Of a DNA stretch of 19,452 nucleotides, positions 9,097-15,575 are shown in pieces. The stretch's first letter is position 1. Every line of letters begins with the position of its first letter. The position numbers and the translations under genes are program-made. The stretch spans positions 1 to 19,452 of the forward strand of contig CAKRKX010000046.1 in the NCBI GenBank assembly GCA_934358675.1. Direction: 5' to 3'. The notes beneath the pieces are model-generated. The model did no database searches, was not told where the DNA came from, and saw only the letters and a program-made list of their open reading frames with translations. The DNA is from an uncultured Agathobacter sp. GTDB taxonomy: Bacteria > Bacillota > Clostridia > Lachnospirales > Lachnospiraceae.

Positions 9097-9887
9097 CACT
9101 GTGCCTCCTTTATGGTATCAAACAATCGTTTACAAAGTACGCCGATCAGACGAGACCGGTAATCAGCATGAGCACGGATGTTGCTGCCGGTAGGAATCCG
9201 TTCTGTCGCATATTTTGCAAAGACTGCAATCGAATCATCCGACAATCCACCGGAAAACAGATGCTCTTCATCCGTCAAAAGCATCGCTTTTTGAGGTCTT
9301 GCGCCTGCAGCAAAACGATACTCTCCATCCACCACAGAAGCTGCACATGCGATTACAGGGAAGTCCGTACTCTGGTTGCGAACCGAGGCATAAGCAAATG
9401 TCCCCCGGCTTTTCCTGACGATCAGGCGGACCAGAATATCACGATCCGGCATCATTTCCACAAAATCACGAAGGGGAATACGTCCGGAATGAAACAGTTC
9501 GACCTCCGCATCCATAACAAGAAAAACCGTCAATACATCCGAGAATCCGAATCTGCCCCAGATACTGCCTCCAATGGTCGCGACATTACGGAATTGTACA
9601 CCAACAATATCCTGTAATGCATTCCGGACAGCCCCCTGCGTAGCATGGTTTAAACCTTTATGCATTTCCAGTTTGCGAAGCGGCACCATGGCACCGATCA
9701 AAAACTCATCCTCGGTCTCTTCAATCGTATCTAATCCGAGCCCGCACAAATCGATTGCTGTCGGGATCAGACGATTCTGCATTTTCATCCAGAGCATACC
9801 GCCAATAATATGGCTGCTTTTCTTCTTGTTCAGCTCATATGCTTCTTCAAGGCTCTTTGGACGGACATAATTTTGAATAGTTATCAT
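9096..9887 (-). CDS. xdhB: Molybdenum hydroxylase FAD-binding subunit
   Basis: This 263-residue CO dehydrogenase/xanthine dehydrogenase medium subunit binds FAD and hands electrons to the final acceptor. The first flavin-binding segment is IIGGMLWMKMQ (residues 27-37), a diverged form of the usual AGGTDLL pattern. The second, FRNVATIGGSIWGRFGFSD (99-117), fits the NxATIGGNI consensus. A C-terminal CODH-type domain ends with RLIGVLCKRLF. It is somewhat shorter than E. coli XdhB (292 residues). The start ATG at 9887 is preceded by AGAAGGAG. It is the first gene of the xdh operon and is driven by the promoter at 9930-9958. The family assignment is firm; the electron acceptor (NAD, ferredoxin or other) is not visible. 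Confidence 0.9.
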   Translation of the reverse strand: MITIQNYVRPKSLEEAYELNKKKSSHIIGGMLWMKMQNRLIPTAIDLCGLGLDTIEETEDEFLIGAMVPLRKLEMHKGLNHATQGAVRNALQDIVGVQFRNVATIGGSIWGRFGFSDVLTVFLVMDAEVELFHSGRIPLRDFVEMMPDRDILVRLIVRKSRGTFAYASVRNQSTDFPVIACAASVVDGEYRFAAGARPQKAMLLTDEEHLFSGGLSDDSIAVFAKYATERIPTGSNIRAHADYRSRLIGVLCKRLFDTIKEAQ

Positions 9888-9929
9888 AAGCGCTCCTTCT
9901 TATATCATTTTAGCCATCACTTATTCAAC

Positions 9930-9958
9930 ATTATAATAAAAATACTTGCGTATGAAAA
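9930..9958 (-). promoter_or_regulatory. Candidate sigma-A promoter of the xdh operon
   Basis: On the minus strand TTTTCA (9958-9953) and a perfect TATAAT (9935-9930) are separated by 17 bp. The predicted start lies near 9923, leaving a leader of about 35 nt before the FAD-subunit ATG. It overlaps the divergent promoter, and the palindrome at 9941-9954 lies in its spacer. Confidence 0.55.
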
Positions 9959-9985
9959 GATGCTTTGCTACAATACCGTTGTATT
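9941..9985. promoter_or_regulatory. Two candidate operator palindromes in the xdh/molybdate divergent control region
   Basis: Site 1 is AATAC-TTGC-GTATG (9941-9954) and site 2 is AATAC-CGTT-GTATT (9972-9985). Both are AATAC-N4-GTATK, with centres 31 bp apart, close to three helical turns. Site 1 covers the plus-strand -35 box and the spacer of the xdh promoter. Site 2 covers the plus-strand -10 box and start site. This geometry suits one dimeric regulator controlling both arms. The ModE-like protein at 12854-13189 is the obvious candidate, but that link is inference. Confidence 0.5.
9946..9974 (+). promoter_or_regulatory. Candidate sigma-A promoter of the molybdate-type transporter operon
   Basis: TTGCGT (9946-9951) and TACAAT (9969-9974) are separated by exactly 17 bp. 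The predicted start is near 9981, about 30 nt before the ATG at 10012. The leader is too short to hold a molybdenum-cofactor riboswitch, so control is more likely at the DNA level. Confidence 0.55.
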
Positions 9986-10011
9986 ATTAAAAACACAACG
10001 AGAGGTGAACT

Positions 10012-11112
10012 ATGAAAACCAAAATTCAAAAACAATTAACCCGATACGTATCACTCCTGCTCGCTGTTTTACTTCTGTTTGTAAACAGCGGCTGCGGAAC
10101 TTCTTCCACGATGCCGATTCAAAACAATACCGAAACAACATCCGTGGAAGACGTAAATCCATCGACACAGGACACGACATCCACCGATCTGTCTGAGACA
10201 GCTTATCCTGTCACAGTAACGGATCAGGCCGGACGTGAGGTGACTTTTACAAAAGAACCGGAAAAAATTGTCAGCGGCTACTACATTCCTTCAAGTCTTC
10301 TGATTGCTCTTGGGCTGAGCGACAAAGTGACAGGTATTGAAGCAAAGGCAGGTACGCGTCCGATCTATAAGATGGCTGCTCCGGGATTTCTTGAGCTGCC
10401 AAACGTTGGTACTGCAAAAGAGTTCAATCTGGAAACATGTGCATCTTTAAACCCGGATCTTGTTATTCTGCCTTTAAAATTAAAAGATGCCGCCCAGAGT
10501 CTTTCCGAGCTCAATATTCCTGTATTGCTTGTCAATCCTGAAAATCAGGAACAGCTGGAGGAAATGATCACATTGATTGCTACTGTAACAAACACAAAAG
10601 CAAAGGCGGATGAACTGATTTCATATATCAATGAACAAAGTGATATGCTCGCTTCAAAACTTGCTTCCGTTGATAAACCTACCGTATATCTGGCCGGCAA
10701 TTCTTCTCTTCTTTCCACAGCCGGACCATCCATGTACCAGTCCCAAATGATGGAACTGGCCGGTGCCGTAAATGCAGCGGAAGAAATTACGGATACCTAT
10801 TGGGCAAATATCAGTTACGAGCAGCTTCTGTCATGGGATCCGTCCTATATCATTCTGGCATCCGATGCAGAATATACCGTGGAAGATGTTTTAAATGATC
10901 CGAATCTGAAAAACTGTACTGCGGTAAAAAACAAGCAGGTTTATGCCATTCCCGGAGAGATCGAGGCATTAGACAGCCCGGTTCCGGCCAGTATTCTTGC
11001 AAGTATATGGCTTGCCGGAATCCTTCATCCGGATCAGATTTCTGCCGATACCTACACAACGGAATCCGACAACTATTATGGAAAGTTCTATGATATCGAA
11101 AGTCAAAACTAA
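10012..11112 (+). CDS. FecB/BtuF-type ABC substrate-binding lipoprotein, probably for molybdate or tungstate
   Basis: This 366-residue extracellular binding protein belongs to the Peripla_BP_2 (TroA-like) class. It has a basic N-terminus, a hydrophobic segment and a lipobox-like VNSGC with Cys28. A Ser/Thr-rich linker follows (about 30-65), then two lobes starting at YPVTVTDQAGREVTFTKEPEKIV. Typical motifs are IGLS-like ALGLSDKVTGIE, NVGTAKEFNLETCASLNPDLVIL, and the C-terminal ISYEQLLSWDPSYIIL and YAIPG. A GAGAGGTG ribosome site precedes the ATG. It is the first gene of a plus-strand operon with a FecCD permease and ATPase. FecBCD-like systems normally carry siderophores or cobalamin, but MolBCA of Haemophilus is a known molybdate importer of this type. 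The ModE- and MocA-like genes downstream point to molybdate. Iron or cobalamin cannot be excluded from sequence alone. Confidence 0.85.
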   Translation: MKTKIQKQLTRYVSLLLAVLLLFVNSGCGTSSTMPIQNNTETTSVEDVNPSTQDTTSTDLSETAYPVTVTDQAGREVTFTKEPEKIVSGYYIPSSLLIALGLSDKVTGIEAKAGTRPIYKMAAPGFLELPNVGTAKEFNLETCASLNPDLVILPLKLKDAAQSLSELNIPVLLVNPENQEQLEEMITLIATVTNTKAKADELISYINEQSDMLASKLASVDKPTVYLAGNSSLLSTAGPSMYQSQMMELAGAVNAAEEITDTYWANISYEQLLSWDPSYIILASDAEYTVEDVLNDPNLKNCTAVKNKQVYAIPGEIEALDSPVPASILASIWLAGILHPDQISADTYTTESDNYYGKFYDIESQN

Positions 11113-12064
11113 TCTCTATATCATCATCGGAAGCATTCTGTTACTGCTCCTTACCATCGCTTCCCTTTTTATCGGTAAATATCCCCTGACACTTTCGGGG
11201 ATTCTTTCCGGGGATCCGATGCAATGGAACGTTTTTCTCACATTGCGCGCAAGCCGTGCCATAATCGGTGCTTCCGGCGGATTTGTTCTGGGAGTTGCAG
11301 GCTTTGTCTATCAGACAATTTTCAGGAATCCGCTTGCTTCTCCGGATATCATCGGTGTATCTTCCGGTGCCAGCGCGGGTGCCGCTTTTGGTATCCTGTT
11401 TTTATCCGGAACATTTGCAATTACAGCCTCTGCTTTTGCAGGGGCTGTTTGTTGTGTAGTTCTTGCCCTTTCTCTCTCCTCATTGACGGAAGATAAAGAC
11501 GGCAAAAGCATTGTGCTTGCCGGTATTGCCGTACACAGTCTCGCGCAGACGATTCTGATCGTCCTGAAATTACTTGCAGATCCCGAAAAGCAGCTAGCTT
11601 CCATCGAATACTGGATTATGGGAAGCCTGAACGGAATCAGTCTTTATTCCATCCGCTTTAATATCGTTTTATGCATCATTTGTATCATCTGCCTGTTTCT
11701 GTTATATCGTCAGATTATTTTACTATCCCTCGACGATCATGAAGGACGCATGCTCGGCGTCGACGTCCGGCGAATGCGCCTTCTTGTTCTGATCATTGCC
11801 ACGCTTGCAACCGCCAGCGTCATCAGTATGACCGGACTGATCAGTTTTATCGCTCTATTAGCCCCCCATGGAGCACGAATGCTGCTCAAAAACAATCGAA
11901 TCTCTACCATGCTGATCAGCGGACTCATCGGCGGGTGTCTGCTCACACTTGGCGATATTCTGGCTCGAAGCATCGCTTCCACAGAATTGCCGGTAAGTAT
12001 TTTTACAAGTCTGATTGGAGCACCCGTGTTGATTTATCTTTGTTTAAGGAGGAAATCCGCATGA
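11090..12064 (+). CDS. FecCD-family ABC transporter permease
   Basis: This 324-residue polytopic membrane subunit works with the lipoprotein upstream. FecCD hallmarks are RASRAIIGASGGFVLGVAGF, QTIFRNPLASPDIIGVSSGA, LGVDVRRMR and the coupling region GLISFIALLAPHGARMLL. About nine to ten hydrophobic segments are visible, as expected for a homodimerising BtuC-type permease. The open frame extends upstream to 10997 inside the preceding gene. I chose ATG 11090 because GGAAAG lies just before it and it gives the natural N-terminus MISKVKTNLYIIIGS; ATG 11078 is the alternative and adds four residues. It overlaps the lipoprotein gene by 23 nt and the ATPase gene by 4 nt (ATGA). The substrate call rests on genomic context. 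Confidence 0.88.
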   Translation: MISKVKTNLYIIIGSILLLLLTIASLFIGKYPLTLSGILSGDPMQWNVFLTLRASRAIIGASGGFVLGVAGFVYQTIFRNPLASPDIIGVSSGASAGAAFGILFLSGTFAITASAFAGAVCCVVLALSLSSLTEDKDGKSIVLAGIAVHSLAQTILIVLKLLADPEKQLASIEYWIMGSLNGISLYSIRFNIVLCIICIICLFLLYRQIILLSLDDHEGRMLGVDVRRMRLLVLIIATLATASVISMTGLISFIALLAPHGARMLLKNNRISTMLISGLIGGCLLTLGDILARSIASTELPVSIFTSLIGAPVLIYLCLRRKSA

Positions 12065-12885
12065 ACGAACTGACCGTGAAAAACATCATATGCGGATATC
12101 AAAAGAAAACCGTTCTGAATGATATCTGTTTTTCCGTACCCGGCGGAACCGTAGCCGGAATCCTCGGTTGCAACGGATGTGGTAAAACGACTTTACTGAA
12201 AACAATTGCCGGTCTTCTTCCGCACAAGGGAGAATGTCAGTTTAACGATCAGATTCTCGAAGCACTGACCGCAAGGGAACGCGCCCTTTGCTGCGGATAT
12301 ATTCCCCAGCAAAACAGTATTTCCATAGATCTGTCGGTCATGGAAGTGGTTTTAATGGGATTTAATCCGGATTTAAAACTTTTGCAGTCCCCCACGAGAC
12401 AAATGAAACAAAAAGCCGCTGAGGCTCTTGGCCTTGTGGGTCTGGATGGACGTATCCATGATAATTTCATGAATCTGAGCGCAGGACAAAAACAGCTTGT
12501 TCTTCTGGCACGCACATTCGCCTGTGATCGCAGACTTTTTCTTTTAGACGAACCGGAAAGTGCTCTGGATTTTCGATTCCGTTATCAGGCAATCAGCCTT
12601 TTGCGTCAAAAGATTCAAAAGAATCAGGGGATTGCATTGATCACACTGCACGACAGTTCTCTTGCGCTCAATTACTGCGACCTGCTTCTTGTTTTATCCG
12701 AAAAAAAACTGATTGGTGAAATCCGTCCGTTCCATACCCCCATCCCAAAAACGGAGCAGCTTCTTTCGGAAATTTATGGTACAATCAGTATCAAAGAGTT
12801 AACAACCTACAATGGGCAAAAACGGCTTGTAATGTTAAAGGAGGATGATATTTTTGAGGGCAGCCACAAAGATCACTTTTTTTGA
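12061..12885 (+). CDS. FecE/BtuD-type ABC transporter ATP-binding protein
   Basis: This 274-residue ATPase belongs to the same importer. It has Walker A GCNGCGKTT (36-44), a Q-loop IPQQN (81-85), signature LSAGQKQ (139-145; Ala replaces the first Gly of the usual LSGGQ), Walker B LFLLDEP (159-165) and the switch His in LITLHD. The ATG at 12061 overlaps the permease stop as ATGA and is preceded by GGAGGAAATCCGC. The frame is open further upstream only inside the permease gene. Its 3' end overlaps the regulator gene by 32 nt. The size and motif order match FecE-like proteins; the substrate is inferred from the operon to be molybdate or tungstate. Confidence 0.9.
   Translation: MNELTVKNIICGYQKKTVLNDICFSVPGGTVAGILGCNGCGKTTLLKTIAGLLPHKGECQFNDQILEALTARERALCCGYIPQQNSISIDLSVMEVVLMGFNPDLKLLQSPTRQMKQKAAEALGLVGLDGRIHDNFMNLSAGQKQLVLLARTFACDRRLFLLDEPESALDFRFRYQAISLLRQKIQKNQGIALITLHDSSLALNYCDLLLVLSEKKLIGEIRPFHTPIPKTEQLLSEIYGTISIKELTTYNGQKRLVMLKEDDIFEGSHKDHFF
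12837..12844 (+). promoter_or_regulatory. Ribosome binding site implying a TTG start for the ModE-like gene
   Basis: AAAGGAGG ends at 12844. An in-frame ATG begins at 12845 with zero spacing and is therefore a poor start. TTG at 12854-12856 has a 9-nt spacing and is the better start. The site lies inside the coding region of the ATPase gene. Confidence 0.6.
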
Positions 12886-13189
12886 TGAACATGGAGAAAA
12901 ATTTTTTGGCGAAGGTCCCTGTCTTCTCTTACACGCCATTGAAGAAACAGGTTCGCTGCGAGCTGCTTCTATTTCTATGGGGCTCGCATATACCAAGGCG
13001 CTGCGAATGATACGGCATGCAGAGGAGGCGCTTGGATTTTCACTTACTACACGAAGTGTCGGCGGGCGATCCGGTGGAGGCAGTACACTGACACCAGAAG
13101 GAAAGGAATGGCTGAAAAAATATGAAACCTATAGGAATGCCTGTATCCAGGCTAACAACAGACTGTATATGGAGATCTTTTCAGAATAG
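12854..13189 (+). CDS. ModE-like winged-helix regulator lacking a molybdate-binding domain
   Basis: This 111-residue DNA-binding protein is homologous to the N-terminal domain of ModE (LysR-type winged helix). Characteristic stretches are FFGEGPCLLLHAIEETGSL (18-35), LRAASISMGLAYTKALRMIR (35-54) as the helix-turn-helix, and the wing VGGRSGGGSTLTPEGKEWL (69-87). E. coli ModE carries C-terminal TOBE/MOP domains that bind molybdate; here the protein stops right after the winged helix. It may bind molybdate differently, use a separate Mop protein, or respond to something else. The start is taken as TTG 12854 because of the ribosome site at 12837-12844; ATG 12845 adds MIF and is the alternative. 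It sits between the transporter ATPase and the MocA-like gene, consistent with molybdate-dependent control of the island. Confidence 0.82.
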   Translation: MRAATKITFFDEHGEKFFGEGPCLLLHAIEETGSLRAASISMGLAYTKALRMIRHAEEALGFSLTTRSVGGRSGGGSTLTPEGKEWLKKYETYRNACIQANNRLYMEIFSE

Positions 13190-14219
13190 CGGATGCAGAC
13201 ATATCATCTTAACCGGAAGCAGGGGCTGCGGGAAAACAACACTGCTCTCAGGACTTTTCGCTTTTCCCATCCCCGGAATTACGACTTATGCGGTTCCGCA
13301 ACAGGGTGTCTATTTGAAAAATAACCGGACCGGCGAAACAACTATGATCGGAAAATATGAGCCGGATCCATCCAGAACCGAAAATCTTATGAAACCGATC
13401 AAAGAAGCATTTCTATCAAAAGGGATCTCTTTTCTAAACAATCTTAAGGAAGTGTCATCCGAGTGGATCAGCATTGATGAGATCGGTTATCTCGAAGACG
13501 CGGTTCCGGAATACCTAAATACCTTATATGAACTTATGGAACAGAAACATCTTCTTATGGTGGTCCGGAAACAGAATCTTGCTTTTATACACAAGCTTCG
13601 CCGAAGAAGCGATACCTTGGTCATTGATCTGGATCAGCCATATGGAAAAAGCGGCTGCATCATTATGGCTTCCGGACAGGGAAAACGTTTTGGCAGTAAT
13701 AAACTTCTGATTGATTTCGGAGGCAAACCACTGATCCAATGGGCAATCGATGCAAGTAAAGGGCTGTTCTGTAAACAGCTTATTGTCACCATTCACCCGG
13801 AAATTGAAGATTTGTGCCACAAACAAAATATTCCGGTTCTGCTCCATCAATCTCCTCTTCGCAATGATATGATAAAGAAAGGATTACAATCCATCGAACC
13901 CGGAATTGACCGATGCGCCTTCTTACCTGCCGATCAACCTCTGATAAGGCCGGATTCCATTGCTGCGCTTCTTCTTTGTTCTCAAAATGAGCCTTCTTTC
14001 ATCTGGAGAACATGTTTCGGGAATAGTACCGGTTCTCCGGTGATATTTCCTGCCCGTTTCTTCCATGAATTGAAATCTCTCCCGCCAAAATCCGGTGGAA
14101 GCATGGTCGTATCACAACACATACAACTTTGCAGAAAAGTTCAGGCAGAAGTTGCAGAGGAATTGAAAGACATCGACACATACGAAGATCTATCGGTTCT
14201 ATCACAATATATTCGTTAA
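13122..14219 (+). CDS. Fusion of a THEP1-like P-loop NTPase and a MocA/MobA-like nucleotidyltransferase
   Basis: This protein has up to 365 residues. Residues about 25-175 form a P-loop NTPase resembling the THEP1/NTPase_1 family: Walker A GSRGCGKTT (32-40), Walker B ISIDEIGYLE (116-125) and a following VVRK. Residues about 178-365 resemble MocA/MobA nucleotidyltransferases, with the NTP-binding signature IMASGQGKRFGSNKLL (181-196) and the metal-binding region FLPADQPLI. MocA family members attach CMP to molybdopterin to make the cytosine-dinucleotide cofactor of xanthine-dehydrogenase-family enzymes; that role here is inferred from family and context. The usual GD-x-G motif near the C-terminus is replaced by KSGGS. 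The start is uncertain: neither ATG 13122 nor ATG 13137 has a well-spaced ribosome site, and the gene overlaps the regulator by up to 68 nt. Confidence 0.78.
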   Translation: MKPIGMPVSRLTTDCIWRSFQNSGCRHIILTGSRGCGKTTLLSGLFAFPIPGITTYAVPQQGVYLKNNRTGETTMIGKYEPDPSRTENLMKPIKEAFLSKGISFLNNLKEVSSEWISIDEIGYLEDAVPEYLNTLYELMEQKHLLMVVRKQNLAFIHKLRRRSDTLVIDLDQPYGKSGCIIMASGQGKRFGSNKLLIDFGGKPLIQWAIDASKGLFCKQLIVTIHPEIEDLCHKQNIPVLLHQSPLRNDMIKKGLQSIEPGIDRCAFLPADQPLIRPDSIAALLLCSQNEPSFIWRTCFGNSTGSPVIFPARFFHELKSLPPKSGGSMVVSQHIQLCRKVQAEVAEELKDIDTYEDLSVLSQYIR

Positions 14220-14220
14220 T

Positions 14221-15516
14221 TTATTTTTGACTTAACATTTCATCTATAAAGATACCATATCCTCTTGAACTGTCCTGAATCAATACATGAGTCACAGCCC
14301 CAACAATGCGTCCATCCTGGATGATGGGGCTTCCACTCATTCCCTGCACGATTCCCCCGGTCAGACTGAGAAGTCTTTCGTCATCCACATAAAAATGAAT
14401 TCCCTTATTCCGGTCAGAAGGGGAATAATCAAATGCATCCATCATAATATGATAGGCCTGCCTCTCACCGGATACATCGGATATAATATAGGCTTCCCCT
14501 GTCTTTAAGTCCTGTTTGAATCCAAGCAAATATGGTTTATTCTCGTCCTTTATTTTATTTATATATTCATCATTTAATTTTCCGTATATTCCGATATCGC
14601 TATTTTGCCTTACGGTGCCGAGCATGCTTGTCTTACGATAACTTATGACGCCCTCCAGTTCTCCCGGGTCGCCTCTTTGTCCTCTCTTAATTCCGAGAAT
14701 ATCCGCCTCATACAGATACCCCTTATCCAGCTTTAACAATTCTCCGGTCTCTCCGTCTCCGATTCCATGTCCCAGTGCGCCATAATTTCCATTATCATCA
14801 TAATAGGTCATCGTCCCGATGCCTGCCATATCATCTCTGACCCAGATTCCAAGCATATAGTTTAATTTGTTGTTCTCACCACCTGCTTTTGCAAGAACAG
14901 GTGTCACAGATACGTCAATCTGTTCATTTCCACGCAGAATCGTAAGAACCATGGATACTGTTTCGTTTTTCTGAATCAGCACTGTCAGATCTTCTTTGGA
15001 CGCGACAGCATGATGATTTACTGCCAGAATATAATCTCCCGGAAAAAGAATGTGTTCTGCAGGCTGACGGAAGGTTCCGTCTGCAAGTTCAACCGGACTG
15101 CTCCCAAGCACAAAGACACCGTTTGTAATGCCATAGATTCCAACCACATGTCCGGATGCTTTTAAATTCGTACTTTTAATCACCGAAACTTCGACTTCCT
15201 TGATTGGAAAGATACCAAACAGGTAACAAATCATCTTATGCTGACCAATTGTAAGTTTTTCATTCCCATCCGCTTTTTTTCTTGCAAGCAAGCTCTCATA
15301 GGTACTGCACCCAATATCTTTCGATGAGTAGATGCTATGATTCTCGCATGCAGCCACTTCAACCGGGATTTTACGTGACAGGGACAACGTACTTCCCTCT
15401 TCCATATAAACATGTTCCGGGATTGCATCCATCATCGACGTATAAATAAAGCAGATAAGAGCACATAAATAAATCAGAATTATATTTTTAAATAAATTTA
15501 CCCAAAAAGATCGCAT
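14221..15516 (-). CDS. spoIVB: SpoIVB signalling serine peptidase (family S55)
   Basis: This 431-residue sporulation protease is made in the forespore. In Bacillus it crosses to the intermembrane space and cleaves SpoIVFA, activating pro-sigma-K processing. Residues about 8-27 are a single N-terminal membrane segment. A PDZ domain lies around 118-205 (FPGDYILAVNHHAV), followed by the S55 peptidase domain. Candidate catalytic residues are His250 in GALGHGIGD, Ser394 in QGMSGSP and Asp379 in YVDDERLL; their spacing fits the Bacillus triad. ATG 15516 is chosen because CGGAG lies 7 nt upstream; an in-frame TTG at 15534 lacks a ribosome site. It follows recN as in Bacillus. Its stop is one base from the convergent NTPase/MocA gene, and spo0A, which usually follows, is absent here. 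Confidence 0.95.
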   Translation of the reverse strand: MRSFWVNLFKNIILIYLCALICFIYTSMMDAIPEHVYMEEGSTLSLSRKIPVEVAACENHSIYSSKDIGCSTYESLLARKKADGNEKLTIGQHKMICYLFGIFPIKEVEVSVIKSTNLKASGHVVGIYGITNGVFVLGSSPVELADGTFRQPAEHILFPGDYILAVNHHAVASKEDLTVLIQKNETVSMVLTILRGNEQIDVSVTPVLAKAGGENNKLNYMLGIWVRDDMAGIGTMTYYDDNGNYGALGHGIGDGETGELLKLDKGYLYEADILGIKRGQRGDPGELEGVISYRKTSMLGTVRQNSDIGIYGKLNDEYINKIKDENKPYLLGFKQDLKTGEAYIISDVSGERQAYHIMMDAFDYSPSDRNKGIHFYVDDERLLSLTGGIVQGMSGSPIIQDGRIVGAVTHVLIQDSSRGYGIFIDEMLSQK

Positions 15517-15556
15517 ACTATATCTCCGTTTCAAAAACTAAGAATAGTATGCGATC
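15509..15556 (-). promoter_or_regulatory. 13-bp hairpin over the spoIVB start codon, followed by a T-run
   Basis: The arms 15544-15556 and 15509-15521 are perfect reverse complements (GATCGCATACTAT on the minus strand pairs with ATAGTATGCGATC) around a 22-nt loop. The loop holds the ribosome site CGGAG and the 3' arm holds the spoIVB ATG. On the minus strand TTTTT follows the 3' arm at once, so the structure could act as a terminator or a translation block on transcripts that read in from recN. Confidence 0.7.
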
Positions 15557-15575
15557 AATATTACTTTTTCATGTA
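15545..15575 (-). promoter_or_regulatory. Candidate sigma-G promoter of spoIVB
   Basis: On the minus strand CATACTA (15551-15545) is a full match to the sigma-G -10 consensus known from Bacillus. A weak -35, TACATG (15575-15570, inside the last recN codons), lies 18 bp upstream. The predicted start is near 15538, inside the hairpin loop, giving a leader of about 22 nt that lacks the 5' hairpin arm. Confidence 0.5.

Noticed and set aside
9975..10011. Molybdenum-cofactor riboswitch ahead of the transporter operon
   Set aside because: The leader between the predicted start and the ATG is about 30 nt, too short for that RNA, and no matching helices were seen.
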